The notes: generated from the sequence alone by a model not told the origin. Positions 35,936 through 46,965 are shown, counted from the stretch's first letter. The stretch: 64,000 nt of DNA from Globodera rostochiensis (GCA_018350325.1 JAEVLN010000002.1:1494162-1558161); one strand, 5' to 3'. Numbers and translations: made by a program.

Positions 35936-35986
35936 GCTGTCATCAGACGTGCACCCGAATTTCAGGTTACGAGCGCTCTTCAACCT
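35936..35986 (+). CDS. Candidate internal exon (51 bp)
   Basis: AATAAACAG acceptor, AVIRRAPEFQVTSALQP, then CCT|GTAATG donor. Phase 0 at both ends. One of the cleanest splice-bounded islands in the window. Confidence 0.45.
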
Positions 35987-36000
35987 GTAATGTTTTATTA

Positions 36001-36081
36001 ATGTCATTTATTGCTTTTAAAAATTTCTCAGCTGATGATATCAAAGCGATTATTTTTTTGATGCGAGGATCATCATTGTGA
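36001..36081 (+). CDS. Small candidate ORF (26 aa)
   Basis: ATG frame reading MSFIAFKNFSADDIKAIIFL then MRGSSL and TGA. A TTTCTCAG acceptor falls inside it, so it may be only an exon part. Confidence 0.3.
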   Translation: MSFIAFKNFSADDIKAIIFLMRGSSL

Positions 36082-36771
36082 TTTTATTATTATGCTACAT
36101 TTATAAAGATTGTTTAAATAATTAAAATTTTTGTTATTTTGATTTTTTGTTAAATTTTCTTGGTAATAGATTTCGACTCGCTTTTGTGTTATGTTTTCAC
36201 ATTAAAAGCGTTCTTATTTAACCAGTATTCAACGATATTGTTGCTGAATCCCATTTAAAAATTTATATAAATTAATTTTTGTTAAACAACTCAAAATTTA
36301 AAATATTTTTTCATTTGCCAACATACATTAGGAGTAGTATGCACTTGATCCTTACAAAATGCAAGGTGTTTCAATTAAAATGATGCAAAAACGTATTTTT
36401 TAATGTTTAATATTCCTTCTTGCTTACCATCATATTAACTTTATCTTGTTTGAATATTTTATTCATTTTATTTTGTTTAATAATGCAGTCAGGCTTTTGG
36501 ATTTTTTTCTGTTAAATGATTTTCAGGTGAAAAGTTATTTTTTTAGGTTTCATGAGATATAATATTTATGATCCCTCGAATTTTTATAAATTTTTCAATT
36601 CATCAATATTTTTGTAAATTTTAATAAGTAATAGGATTACTATAATCGTGGCTTAAAAATAGCCACGTTTCATTTTGTTTGTTGTATAAATTAAAATTTT
36701 CAGGCAAGAAATTTTAGCAAGTTTTAAGTCGGATTTAGTTTATACAGTTTATAGATAGCATAAATGTATTT

Positions 36772-36918
36772 ATGTTCAATAATAATAAAAGCCGATTTTT
36801 AATTTTATTAACCTTATACCCAAGGTATTACATTGGTTTATGTATTATTTTAAATTGGGCTTCGATCCGCGGTATTCTTCCAAATGTTGGTGCGGACAAT
36901 TATTCATTTAACTTCTAA
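36772..36918 (+). CDS. Small membrane-like ORF (48 aa)
   Basis: ATG to TAA, 48 residues. Starts MFNNNKSRFLILLTLYPRYY, has a hydrophobic helix (IGLCIILNWASI) and ends GILPNVGADNYSFNF. The basic N-terminus plus one helix suggests a small membrane or secreted protein. No family recognised. Confidence 0.4.
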   Translation: MFNNNKSRFLILLTLYPRYYIGLCIILNWASIRGILPNVGADNYSFNF

Positions 36919-37821
36919 TCCCTTGGTCAATAATAATTCTTTGATTTTGGTAAAATTTTTAAAATGAACCAACCGGCATTAATCTTTTTTTGACTATGTG
37001 TCCATTTTTACTCTTTTCAAACTGATTTGTGAAATTGAGTGCGATTTGGCTTACAATCGGGTCAAGGCCAAATTGCTTGATTAAGATTTTTTTTTAATTG
37101 CTATTTTTATTTTTTGAATAGTTTTTTAATTTGGTTATTTATAAAGTTTTTAAGTGTGTGTTCAATTACAATTTTTTTTTCTTAGTGCCACGCGAGCAAA
37201 GAACAAAAAATAACGGAATAAAACTAATTTAATTATTTAATTTATGCTGAAATGTTTGAAAGTGCTACATTTGAAAATGTTTCATTATTAAATATACAGC
37301 AGGTTTGTTCATATCGAATTAAATATATCTTATGATTTATAATCTAATTCACATTCGCTGTTGTACATATACGCTATTATGCTTTATTTATTTTAAAAAA
37401 TTCTCATTCAATTTTTCGAAGTCGTTGATAAATTTTGCATTAAAAGCCATTTTTTAAAAAGTTTGATTTTTTTTATTTGGTAATTGCATATTTACAGATC
37501 ACTTTTTCTGGCATTTGTTTAACTCCGTTAATTAAAATATGTGATGATGTTAAGCATTCCTGTAAATATATTTAAACCATATTTTTAAGTTTTAACATTC
37601 CGTTAACACTTCAAAACAAAAAAAACAAAAAAGAAATTTATTAGAGGTCGATATTGTACCTGTATACAAAATTTGACCATGCCTGTATTTCTGCAATTAT
37701 TTTTCCGTAATTTTTGGTTTGTTTCAAACATTATGAATAAAATTGGGTAACTTATCAAAAAATAAAATAAAGGATTTGAAAAAAAGAGTTTGTATTGATT
37801 GGGTGTTGCGATGACAGATGA

Positions 37822-37944
37822 ATGAGGAAAATGGAATTGAATTCGTCCAATTCCACCCCCAGCCCCGTGCCACCCTCCGCACCGCTGGCTGATCGATGGT
37901 CGTGTTGGCTGAGAGATTATTCTTGCGATTTAACACTAAAATAA
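37822..37944 (+). CDS. Small candidate ORF (40 aa), Ser/Pro-rich
   Basis: ATG AGG AAA ATG to TAA; reads MRKMELNSSNSTPSPVPPSA then PLADRWSCWLRDYSCDLTLK. The Ser/Pro linker followed by a Trp/Cys segment is protein-like. An 86-codon minus-strand frame at 37724-37984 overlaps and is the alternative. Confidence 0.42.
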   Translation: MRKMELNSSNSTPSPVPPSAPLADRWSCWLRDYSCDLTLK

Positions 37945-38048
37945 TAAAATGTGCAAGAGAATAATGCAAACATAAAATAAGCACTAATCATTAAACTCCG
38001 AAAATTGTTTGATGTATATGATTTAAATAAAATTAAAAAAAAAAATTT

Positions 38049-38240
38049 TATTGCTCTGTGGTAAATTTTGTCTTTCAATTAACATGTTCTGATTACTTTA
38101 ACTATCCATTTGTTAGCAATTGCATGGTGACATCAACGTTCAATATCCTCCCCGACATTGTTTACAGCGTGTTTGTTCCAATTGCGAACCGTAAATTTTG
38201 GTTTTAATTATTTGAAAAGATCCATTTATGTGACTTATTA
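38049..38240 (+). repeat. Duplicated segment, copy 2
   Basis: Second copy of the segment at 35085-35270, about 2.96 kb downstream. It lacks about 20 bp before CTTTCAATTAACATGTTC and some bases after TTTGAAAAGAT. Confidence 0.85.
38117..38190 (+). CDS. Candidate exon in duplicated segment (copy 2)
   Basis: Same acceptor (CCATTTGTTAG) and donor (CC|GTAAAT) as 35166-35239. A one-base gain (ATCAACGTTC against ATCGACTTC) and a later one-base loss cancel, so length and phase are kept while the middle reads QYPPRHCLQRVC instead of the copy-1 peptide. Ends SNCEP as in copy 1. Confidence 0.4.
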
Positions 38241-38626
38241 TAATTAAGATACATTTTCTGATTAGAAAATGTATATTTCAAAAAGTTACGCTGTGAATCT
38301 AGGTTTGCAATCCGCTTATTCATATTGTTTTTTGCATATTTTATATTATACCCAAATTATTGGGTTTAAATATTATTATTTTAAGTAAGCGCCTTTTATG
38401 TATTTATTAAACCTCGCGCTCCCCTTTCTATTCTTTAAAATCTGATTTGAGATTAGTTCGGGCAAAGCCTTTATTTATTTAAAGAATTTGAATTGCTGTT
38501 GTATAGAAAATTGAAATGATCGAAAAGTTAAATGTATAATTTAATTTATTAATTTAAATGAAATTTATTTTATTTTGTTTATTTAAAACTAAATAATATT
38601 ATTAGTTAAAATTATTATATAATATA

Positions 38627-38712
38627 TCGATGGTCTCCGACTGGTAAGAGTTTGGGCATTTTGTTATTAGGGATCAGACTAAGTTGTTGGTTAACTTTTA
38701 TAAGAAAAGTTA
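38627..38712 (+). repeat. Short duplicated segment with donor-like site, copy 1
   Basis: ATCGATGGTCTCCGACTGGT then AAGAGTTTGG... to CTTTTATAAGAA. Matches 40079-40160 with few differences. The sequence GACTG|GTAAGAG is a strong donor-like site in both. Confidence 0.75.
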
Positions 38713-38890
38713 TTTAAAACACAGTTTGCTTTTTTTTATTATGCTACCTCTGTTTTTTGCATTTTAAATTGAGGTAATAAATGTATTAAATTTCATGATA
38801 CTATTTGTAAATTTATCATTATAATTTTTTCGATATTTAAAAAATATTACATAGAAATTAGTATTTATTTCTTAAGTCATTATGGCAAAA

Positions 38891-39016
38891 TTACGCGATG
38901 ATCCACAACGGGAAGAAGCTGGTCCGGCGTCGAACGAATTGGTAGTGCTGGCTCTGGTGGTTAACTGACGGTGGTGCCAGATGCAAAGGAAAAGACGATG
39001 AAGAAGAAGTAGCCAT
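38891..39016 (-). CDS. Candidate ORF (41 aa), strand uncertain
   Basis: Minus strand: AAAATGG start, MATSSSSSFPLHLAPPSVNH then QSQHYQFVRRRTSFFPLWII and TAA. Plus strand: CTTAAG acceptor at 38876, SLWQNYAMIHNGKKLVRRRT and a TTG|GTAGTG donor at 38942. The minus reading is longer with a good start; the plus reading has both splice sites. Confidence 0.35.
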   Translation of the reverse strand: MATSSSSSFPLHLAPPSVNHQSQHYQFVRRRTSFFPLWIIA

Positions 39017-39461
39017 TTTGGATATTTAGCTTAAGCAATAATCTTATGTTAAAAGTTTAAGATAAAACAGTGTAGTGCCCTACTGTGTAGAATCCGAACA
39101 AATTATTTTTTTTATACTAATGCAGACAATTCTTTGAATATGAATTGTTTCTTTTTATTTTAATACATAATTGCGAGGCTATATTGGCACGTTTTAAGCT
39201 TTTATAATTTTATTTAATTTTATTACTTATACATGAGTTTAGCAAGGAAATTCAGATGTCTGCTAAACATCTGATGTTTTTGTTTTGGATAATAAACTGT
39301 TCAATTTTTACAAATCGTCCTTCTTGGCAAGGACTTTTCTTAAAGAAGTTTTATCAAAATATTATATAGTCTTTTAACAAATCCATTATTTTAAAATAGT
39401 ATATTTATTTCTTTTGGTAGAAGCCATTTATGTTTTTTACTATTTTTCCCAATAAGGTTGG

Positions 39462-39737
39462 TTGGTCAAAATCTTTTCAACTTTTTATGTCAATATTATT
39501 TGTGTTGTAAAAATTTTAAAAATTTATTTGAAAAATCTATTGATTAATTATATTCCTGCCTTTGCTTTGACGACCACGTCGATCTTCTCTTGCTACACCG
39601 ACGAGATGGCGTTCATATTACATTATTTTTCAAAATCTTTCGACATTGCAATACTTTCATATAATTATTTATTGAATTTTTTTTTTTGCGTAAAATGGTT
39701 TCAGTTGATTTGTTTAAAGTCCGGGACACCATTTTAA
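39462..39737 (+). CDS. 91-codon open frame, unknown
   Basis: Open for 91 codons; the first codon is TTG or an internal position after GTTGG, so a true start is not evident. The central island reads IPAFALTTTSIFSCYTDEMA, flanked by Phe/Leu/Ile-rich stretches that could be membrane segments or chance. Confidence 0.33.
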   Translation: MVKIFSTFYVNIICVVKILKIYLKNLLINYIPAFALTTTSIFSCYTDEMAFILHYFSKSFDIAILSYNYLLNFFFCVKWFQLICLKSGTPF

Positions 39738-40078
39738 TCACGATCACCATAAATTTATCAAACTAAAGTTTTATGCTTATTTGACATTAATTCGTCGGTC
39801 TTAGCTCATTTTTAACAAATTAAAATTTTTTCATTTATAAATAAAAACTTGTTTTTAGTAAAGGCCATTTTATTGACGTGTTAAAATATCATTGCTGCAT
39901 TCTTTAGTTTTTTATTTAAAATACGATGATTTTATTATAGGGTTTTGAAATATACTGTTTTTAAGAGTCGAGATCATTAAAAAATAAAAAGTACTGTTTT
40001 CAGCTTGATGCACTTTTTTGTACTGATTTAGGGACTTTTGGGGGCTCAGAAGATTTTTTCTTCAAAATCAATTTTTAG

Positions 40079-40160
40079 AATCGATGGTTTCCGACTGGTA
40101 AGAGTTTGGTATTTTGTTATTAAGGATCAGACTAAGTTGTTGGTTAACTTTTATAAGAAT
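40079..40160 (+). repeat. Short duplicated segment with donor-like site, copy 2
   Basis: Copy of 38627-38712, about 1.45 kb away, same orientation; keeps the CTG|GTAAGAG site. Confidence 0.75.
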
Positions 40161-40329
40161 CCGCAAATGTTTTAATTTGATTTTGACGTTTTAAGTCAGA
40201 AATTAAATTTGAATTTAAATTTTATTTCTGTTGCTTTTTATGGTTATAATTTATAACAAAAATTATCTAATCTTCTATTTATTTTGTGACTTTACATTTT
40301 TACATTTTTCCATTTGTACGATATTATGA

Positions 40330-40379
40330 AATATTTTCGACTTTGAACTTGCGGGTGCGATCCGTGCCAACTCTATTAG
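40330..40379 (+). CDS. Possible exon
   Basis: One plus frame reads NIFDFELAGAIRANSI before an AG|GTTTTT donor. A second plus frame over the same island (LRVRSVPTLLGFLRSSVKIL) is open for about 53 codons. Frame not resolved. Confidence 0.25.
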
Positions 40380-41185
40380 GTTTTTTACGATCATCCGTTA
40401 AAATTTTAAAAACATCCGTCAACATTTAAACCATTAGCAGCCATTAGGAAAAAGTAACGATTGTTTAATCTTAACAAACAATATGTTTTGAAGTTTGAAT
40501 CTAGTTTCCGACCGCAAAATTTATTGTACGTTTATCTTTTATCTTCACGGTGGTATTTTTTTAATGTATAATATTTAGCGTGGAAACTAATAATTATATT
40601 AAAAAGTTTGAATATTGTAAGCCGCATTTTATTTTGACAATTTTATTTTTATTTTATTCCAATAAATTTTTACAGCAATTAATGAATTTAGCTCTTAGGT
40701 GTTGCTGGCCAAATTGAGTCTATCTTAATGAGGAGGACGATAATTATTTATTTTTTGATATAAATAATCTATTTGATTAGAAAGTTAGAAGTGGTATTAC
40801 TTAGGCTGATTTCGAGGATTTTTTTAAAATTTTATCTTTATACTGTTATGATTAATAGAAATATTTTTAGAAAAATTAATTTTTTTGAAATTATTAATTT
40901 TACTTTTCCATGTTATAATCTTTATTACTTGATGGCAAGATTTTTTTTTTCTCTGTAAAACTGCAGAGTGCTTATTAAAGTTCACTGTAATATTGTTATT
41001 TATTAACAACAAGTTCTCAAATTCAAAATTTGATATTTTAAAATTTTACAAAATTTGTTGTTATTGTTTTTACCAAACCTTATTTAAAATCACTTTTTTT
41101 TTAATCATTGCAATTATAAAGTTGTTTAAATGCCGAGAATTATAAATCTTTTTTTGCAGTTGAATTGCTTTTATTTTTGTTATAA

Positions 41186-41320
41186 ATATTGTTTTATACT
41201 TTTCTCTTATATTATAAACAATTTTTCAATAATCAAAACCTACCGGCCGCTTTAGAGAAAGAAAGGCCAACTCAATACCCTCGTTTAAAATTTAATATAA
41301 AGCCATTATTCGTTGTATGA
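41186..41320 (+). CDS. Candidate exon (44 codons)
   Basis: Open from ATA after TAA to TGA at 41318. The GC-richer second half reads NLPAALEKERPTQYPRLKFN then IKPLFVV. No acceptor is obvious; the first half is T-rich and may be intron. Confidence 0.35.
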   Translation: MLFYTFLLYYKQFFNNQNLPAALEKERPTQYPRLKFNIKPLFVV

Positions 41321-41440
41321 GATGTCAGCTTTTCATGATTGATGGCACAAGATTATTAATTTTTTTAAATTTTTATCCTGTATTGTTTAAATCAAAAAGT
41401 TTAGCTAACTCTATATCATTATCAATTCGTTGCTGATGAC

Positions 41441-41575
41441 CACAGGTTGCTCCCCGACCCCTCGGGGGTGGAAAAGTCGGGGTCGGGGTTGGCCGGGGTT
41501 GGCAATGTCGGGGTCGGGGACGACCAAATTTTTCGGGGTCGGGGTCGGGGGTCGGGGTCGGGGTTCGGGGTTGAA
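41441..41575. mobile_element. hAT-like end with GGGGTC word array
   Basis: Starts CAGGTTGCTCCCCGACCCCT and continues as repeated GGGGTCGGGG words to GTTCGGGGTT. This is the same architecture as the two foldback elements (TIR plus short-word subterminal array). I found no matching right end downstream, so it is probably truncated or diverged. The 71-codon open frame across it is a product of the repeat. Confidence 0.55.
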
Positions 41576-42136
41576 GAAAATTTTGTTCATAAAAATTTTA
41601 AAATAAAAAATAGCATTTTTTTCATAAAAATTTCAGCAATGTTAGGCAAGCATAAAATATAATTTTATTTTTAAATCCGTTCATCATCTTTAAAAATCTC
41701 AAGAGTGAAGGGAATTTTGTAATTTCTATAAAAAAAAATTTGATGGAGTTCTCGTCTTGTTTGACTCGGCCCAACAACTCAGACTAATAGAAATCACCAA
41801 ATTTTTTTGAAAGGCGAAAACTTTTCCAAAAATCTTGTTGGGGAAGGCGCCAAGTTTTGCTTTTGAGCGAATTTTGATCAGCGATTTTTCTAAAAAAAAT
41901 TGTTTGTTAAGAAATTTGCTTCAAAATTTCTGACACTTCTTAAATTTTGGAAGTTTTCAGTGAAAATTTTTGACTATAGCTTGTTGAATCTTCATTTTTA
42001 AAAAAATAGATGGAATAAAAATTGCGCTATGTTTTACTACAATTTATGACACTAAAAAACTTCGATATCCAAAAATTATATTTCCAAAAGTACTTATTGC
42101 TTTCCAAAAAGTCAATCTATTTTTATTTTGTATTAA

Positions 42137-42230
42137 CGTGTTGGTTATAAAAGTATAATTTATAAAAAATCCTTGTCAAACTTCGTTCTCACTCCGCCAA
42201 TTCTGTATATTCCATGGATCTTTGCCTTGA
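42137..42230 (+). CDS. Candidate exon with GTAAGC donor
   Basis: Open from CGT to a strong donor, TTGA|GTAAGC; reads SLSNFVLTPPILYIPWIFAL at its GC-richer end. The inverted repeat copy begins just after the donor. Confidence 0.35.
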
Positions 42231-42247
42231 GTAAGCAGCTTTAAAAT

Positions 42248-42340
42248 GATCAAAAAAGTAACTAAAAAATTATTAGATGGGGTGCGTTGATGAGCAAATT
42301 ACTCTAACCGTCTAACTCTCTCTTTTTATCAATATGAGCT
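42248..42340 (-). repeat. Inverted single copy of the 106/108-bp repeat
   Basis: Reverse complement reads AAGAGAGAGTTAGACGGTTA ... CATCAACGCACCCCATCTAA, matching the units at 34.0-34.7 kb. Dispersal away from the array suggests a mobile or gene-converted unit. Confidence 0.85.
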
Positions 42341-42815
42341 ATACTATTTTAAGAATATAGATTTATTAATTAACGGCTTCCTCATTGTTTAAGTAGTTTT
42401 TACTCTAATATGCGTAAACTTCAAACAATTTTATAGATCAATTTTGTTAAACTTCTGTAAAATAAGTATTTTGGAATTTATTAAATTAATTCACATTAAA
42501 AAAACTAATCAAGTTTACACGCGATGATTTTATAATACCAGCTTCCAACAGGTTCATTCATAGATAAAGCATAGAATACCGTTGTATTTTACTATTTATT
42601 TTTATTTGCTGTTCAAAGCTAGGTAATTAAATTAAAATTCATTTCCATCTAAAGTCGATTGATTTAATATGCTTATTTATTTTCTTGTTATTATTTGGTT
42701 TAGTTTCAATTTTAATGTATCAGTTGTCAACTCTAATCGGATTGTGATCCCAAATGTCCTCTTTTAATTGATTTTTCTGTATGACAAAAAGAAATTTTTT
42801 AATTGAGTTTTAAAT

Positions 42816-43120
42816 TTAATTGATTGTTTCGCGTCTCCTTTTTAAATCAACAAAAGATAAAAAAACTCGTATAATATTCGTTATCCTATTTAGTTTTATA
42901 CAATTGGTAATTTTAAACCGAACCGTTTTAGGTCTATGTATAATATTCCCCGTCGTGGTGACGAAAAGCTGCCTCCTCCGACAACCATGGCCTTTGTAGC
43001 ACGTCTTAAAAATTTTTAAATTAACAATTAAATTCTTGTTTTGTAACTCACAAGGAAAATGCACATCGTGGCTTGTGCCTGGTTGTAGGCGTCTGCTTCG
43101 TTTAGCGTATATATTTGAAT
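42816..43120 (-). CDS. Candidate two-exon minus-strand gene end
   Basis: Exon at 43052-43120 reads IQIYTLNEADAYNQAQATMC then IFL and ends in a CTT|GTGAGT donor. A 47-nt GT-AG intron (43005-43051, acceptor ATTTTTAAG) joins it in frame to 42816-43004: TCYKGHGCRRRQLFVTTTGN, IIHRPKTVRFKITNCIKLNR, ending KRRRETIN-stop. The second exon alone is open for 62 codons. It is basic with a Cys-Arg-rich start. A plus-strand hydrophobic frame (GLCIIFPVVVTKSCLLRQPW) overlaps and is the alternative. Confidence 0.45.
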
Positions 43121-44181
43121 TTTTTTATTTTTAAGAATACTTTTTTTTTAATTTTGACAATTTTTCTTCTGTTTGTTGGTTTAAGTATCATTTAGTATTA
43201 GATTATTCATAAATTATCAGTATAACGAACATTTTTGCGATCATTAATTTAAGACAAACTGTATAAATCATTCAGAACTCCTCTTTGTCAGTTTAATATT
43301 AACAATGTTTTGTGGGTTATAGATTTGCCCATTATATCATTCTTAACACAACCATCGTATATTTTTGTTTATGCAAGACTGTATTAATTTTAATTTTCCT
43401 TTAATAATTCTATGGATAAATAAATGTTTTATTATTGTTAGCTTTATTAAATGTTATTTATTAGAAAAATAGTTGATAATATGGATTCAAAGTTTTTTTA
43501 TTGTAGTTTAAGTTTGTTTTTAGTTATAATGGGTTTCGTTTAGTCTAACCTCTTGGATTAGGTACGCAATTATTGCTGGTGTAAAAATGTTGTGTTGATC
43601 ATTTCTTTATTTAAATTTAAGAAATAAATTATTGTTGCGATTTAATTACAGAATTCTGAGCTTGAACAATTTGAAAAATATGTATATAATGATAAATGAA
43701 AATTTAGAAAATTCTTAATATCAAATATTTCATTTTGATTGGTTAGGCTTGGAATTTATGTTTAAAGATAAAACAAATTTAAAATAATATTTTAATTTTG
43801 CTTGTGAGTAAAATTCAAATAAATTAATATTATTCATTATTATATTGATAAGCATAAAATTATTGTCCAATTATTATTTTTTTAATTCTTATAATTTCTT
43901 TATTGGGTTTTTGCACTTTTTATTTTCATTTTGATTTTATTTTTGACAGTTTTTGACATATCTTTAATGTCTTTGGCCGTTTATAACAAATATCCTTGTT
44001 CATTCTATTACTTTTTCCGATTTTGTTCGCGAAATAGGTAAATACTTTTATTCCATTTAAATTCAAATAATTATAGAATAGTGATGTAATTTAATCGGGT
44101 ATTCATTATTCAAATTTATTCTTCTTAATATTAATCAGTTGATGAGGTTAAAACCTTATAAATTTCATTAAAAAAACTTAG

Positions 44182-44257
44182 TAATTTTTCCTGGCGCAAA
44201 ACTTGCTATCGATGCGTTCATGCATGTGTCGTTCGCTTTGCAAAAATAATTTTAACT
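44182..44257 (+). CDS. Candidate internal exon, Cys-rich
   Basis: AACTTAG acceptor, then NFSWRKTCYRCVHACVVRFA and KIILT before an ACT|GTATAT donor. Both splice sites present. Confidence 0.35.
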
Positions 44258-44288
44258 GTATATTAATAAAATTTGGTTAGTTTTTTAG

Positions 44289-44358
44289 CTTTTATTGCTC
44301 TCATCATCTTCAACGCTCTCATTGCTATGGAAAGGTTCTTGGTCTCCCTTTTGTTGTT
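44289..44358 (+). CDS. Candidate internal exon, hydrophobic
   Basis: GTTTTTTAG acceptor, FIALIIFNALIAMERFLVSL, donor TT|GTAAAT. It could be a membrane helix. Only 31 bases separate it from the previous candidate, and the phases do not join, so at most one of the two readings is right as drawn. Confidence 0.3.
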
Positions 44359-44835
44359 GTAAATATATATTTAATATTATTAAAATATGGTTTAAGTTAA
44401 AACTATTAGTTTAAGTTAAAACTATTAGTTTAATTTTTATCTTTTAAAAGTTTTAAATGTTTTTATTTTTTTTTAAATTAATTATTATAGCTTAATTAAT
44501 TTATTTTTGTTAACAAAAAGGAATATGTCGGCCTATTATTTCAATATAGATTTTTCTAATAATTCTTGATTTATTTGAAAATATCGAATAATACAAGGAA
44601 ATAGAATACACTCCAAAATGTTGGCCAAAAGATAATAAAAATATTACTCAAAACATTATAATAAATACAAAAATAAAACAGCCTAACATTCGTTTGGAAA
44701 GTCCTGGAAAGGCAATAAAAATACTGGCCAGAATCCAACTTTTTTTTCGTACAAAAGCTCAATTTTTAAAAAGTAAATTTTCAAATTTATTTGAATTTGT
44801 TAAAAGAGCTATTTTTCTTACATTGGTTGAGAGCA

Positions 44836-44879
44836 GTTTTTCGGTTTCGGTTCGGTTAACCGACCGTAACCAACCCTAT
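44836..44879. mobile_element. Solo right end of the 151-bp MITE family
   Basis: TTTCGGTTTCGGTTCGGTTA then ACCGACCGTAACCAACCCTA matches the right end of the element at 898-1048. No left end upstream; a truncated relic. Confidence 0.65.
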
Positions 44880-45525
44880 TAACCCCACGAGCCAACCCTA
44901 TAATATAGATGTTTTTAGGTATATAGTATTTTTTTACAACATTAATAGATTTATTAATAGTATATGTTTTCATTTGAAAAAATTAGTTTGGATATACCAT
45001 TTATACTACTCCGTAAAAGAATAAAAATTATTTTTATTTGTTTTGAATAGAATAACATTTAATTTCTTGGCGTCTAGCGTCGCATATCCTTTAACATTGG
45101 GGTTCACTACTACTACTTTTTTGAACGAATTAATATTGTGTTTATATTAAAAGTTTTTTTGGCACCTTACAAATTAGCATTTTAAATAAAAAGTGTTTAA
45201 GAGCTGTAAGTTTTAATTCGTCAAATACCCGAACTTATCGACAACCTCTTTAATTGATAATAACTTATAAAAATTTTAATTGGTTTCATTGTTATTAAAC
45301 ATTCTTATAATTATACTTAATTAAAAGTTTTACAGATATTTAGTTTTCAATCATATTTTTTGTGTTTTACAATTTTATTGCGTTTTTATTTGAATGTTTA
45401 GTTTTAATTTAATCTCGACAAAATATATCGTAAATTTTAAAATTAACATAATTGGTTTTTTGTTATTTAAGAGAATATTGTTTTAATCACTAAATTAAAT
45501 ACGTTTTTTGGGTTTTCTTCCACAG

Positions 45526-45611
45526 TCTTTTCAATGTCTTGCGGCGTTATCGGCAGTTTGTGAACCGAGTTATTATAAACGGGAATTTTCATCGTTTTTT
45601 AATTATTTTGC
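45526..45611 (+). CDS. Candidate internal exon (86 bp)
   Basis: GTTTTCTTCCACAG acceptor, SFQCLAALSAVCEPSYYKRE then FSSFFNYF, donor GC|GTAATT. The acceptor is among the best in the window and the peptide is well balanced. A second plus frame from the same acceptor (LFNVLRRYRQFVNRVIINGN) is also open. Confidence 0.42.
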
Positions 45612-45652
45612 GTAATTTATTATTTATTATGTTTTAAAACTTTGATAAATAA

Positions 45653-45780
45653 TTGAAATTGTTTTTTGTATATTTTGTTTTTTTATTGTTACGTCATATT
45701 GATTTTGTTATTTTAATAATTTCTGAGCGAATTGATGCCACCACCTCATTGATTATCTTTGACTTTAATTTAGCATTGTT
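45653..45780 (+). CDS. Candidate exon, hydrophobic
   Basis: Open 42 codons to TT|GTAATG; reads FVFLLLRHIDFVILIISERI then DATTSLIIFDFNLAL. The first part is T-rich and may be intron. It could encode a membrane helix. Confidence 0.3.
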
Positions 45781-46303
45781 GTAATGCTTATATATAAGAC
45801 ACCTTTATCTATCACATTATTATATGACTTCCAATCGTTTATGCATTATTTAATCTATTTTTTAAATTAGATTACTTAATGTATCTTTTGTTGGCTAATA
45901 TTATCCTTTTACGATTTTGTTTTTTACCAAAACCATATGTTAAGGATTAATATTTTCAATAAACAAAAATAAAAATTACCGCGTGTTTGTTCATTTTTAC
46001 CTTTTCTTTTGGCATTTATTAAACTAAGATGTATTTAATTTTAATATTATTATTTATAAATTGTTTAGAAAATATAATTTATTTAGTATTAAAAGTAAAA
46101 TAAATTATCAAATTATGTAAAATTAAATTTTTTGGATTTGATTATTTCAGTGCCGATACTTATTGTTTTAAATCATATGTTTTTACATAATCTGTAATTT
46201 TCTTTATGTTAATGCTCCTTATTATTATTTATTTAACGTTTTACAATAATTTTCGTCTTCTCTAAATCGCAAATTCATTCATTCATATCTTCATGATTGC
46301 AAG

Positions 46304-46392
46304 TCGATGTTTCTAAAAATGCTTTTAAATTAAAAGCCTCAAAAAATGCGCAAGGCCGCCGTTTTTCGTTAACAAAGATTCCAACGATTTGA
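46304..46392 (+). CDS. Candidate terminal exon
   Basis: GATTGCAAG acceptor, DVSKNAFKLKASKNAQGRRF then SLTKIPTI and TGA. Basic and protein-like. It is the last plus-strand candidate before the strand asymmetry flips near 47 kb. Confidence 0.38.
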
Positions 46393-46965
46393 ATTGAAAT
46401 TAGCAATCGAAGTCCTTAGATTAAAACAATATAGTAAAAATTAGCACAATCTTTTGAAAAGATTTTCGATACAATTTTGATGATAATATAAATTTTAGTT
46501 TTTAAGTTTTCAATCAATTAGTTTTGTTTATATTTTATATTATTAATTTGTGCAATTTCTTCTTGAAGCATTCGCATTGAAGATTTGCTGATTTTTCGAT
46601 ATTTTTAATTATGTCGATGTTTTTAAACAAAGAATTACCTAGTTTTTATTGATATATTAGATAATTTTTATTTGAAATAGGGATAGGGCATATTAAAGTG
46701 CTAGCAAATTCAAACTTTTATTTATATTTTTGCTTTGATGTTCAAATTCTATCTTAATTTTAAATTTATTTATTATGAATGATTAATTTATCAATGCAAA
46801 TTATTGTTTTCAGTCGAACCCTTTGAATTCTTGGAATTAAATCATATGCTTTTTTAACCAAATTTTTGCGATTAAGCGTCTGATTATTTGCCTGCATAAA
46901 ATGTAGAATTCATTTTAACAGTGTAACATATTTTAAGAGATCTTAAAAATTTATTTACATTTATT

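Noticed and set aside
40773..41012. 61- and 62-codon frames on opposite strands
   Set aside because: Mirror-image A/T-rich frames (Lys/Asn/Ile against Phe/Leu/Ile); typical chance opening.
44571..44882. 63- and 62-codon overlapping frames
   Set aside because: Low-complexity; the plus frame runs into the MITE right end, so it is not a conserved protein.
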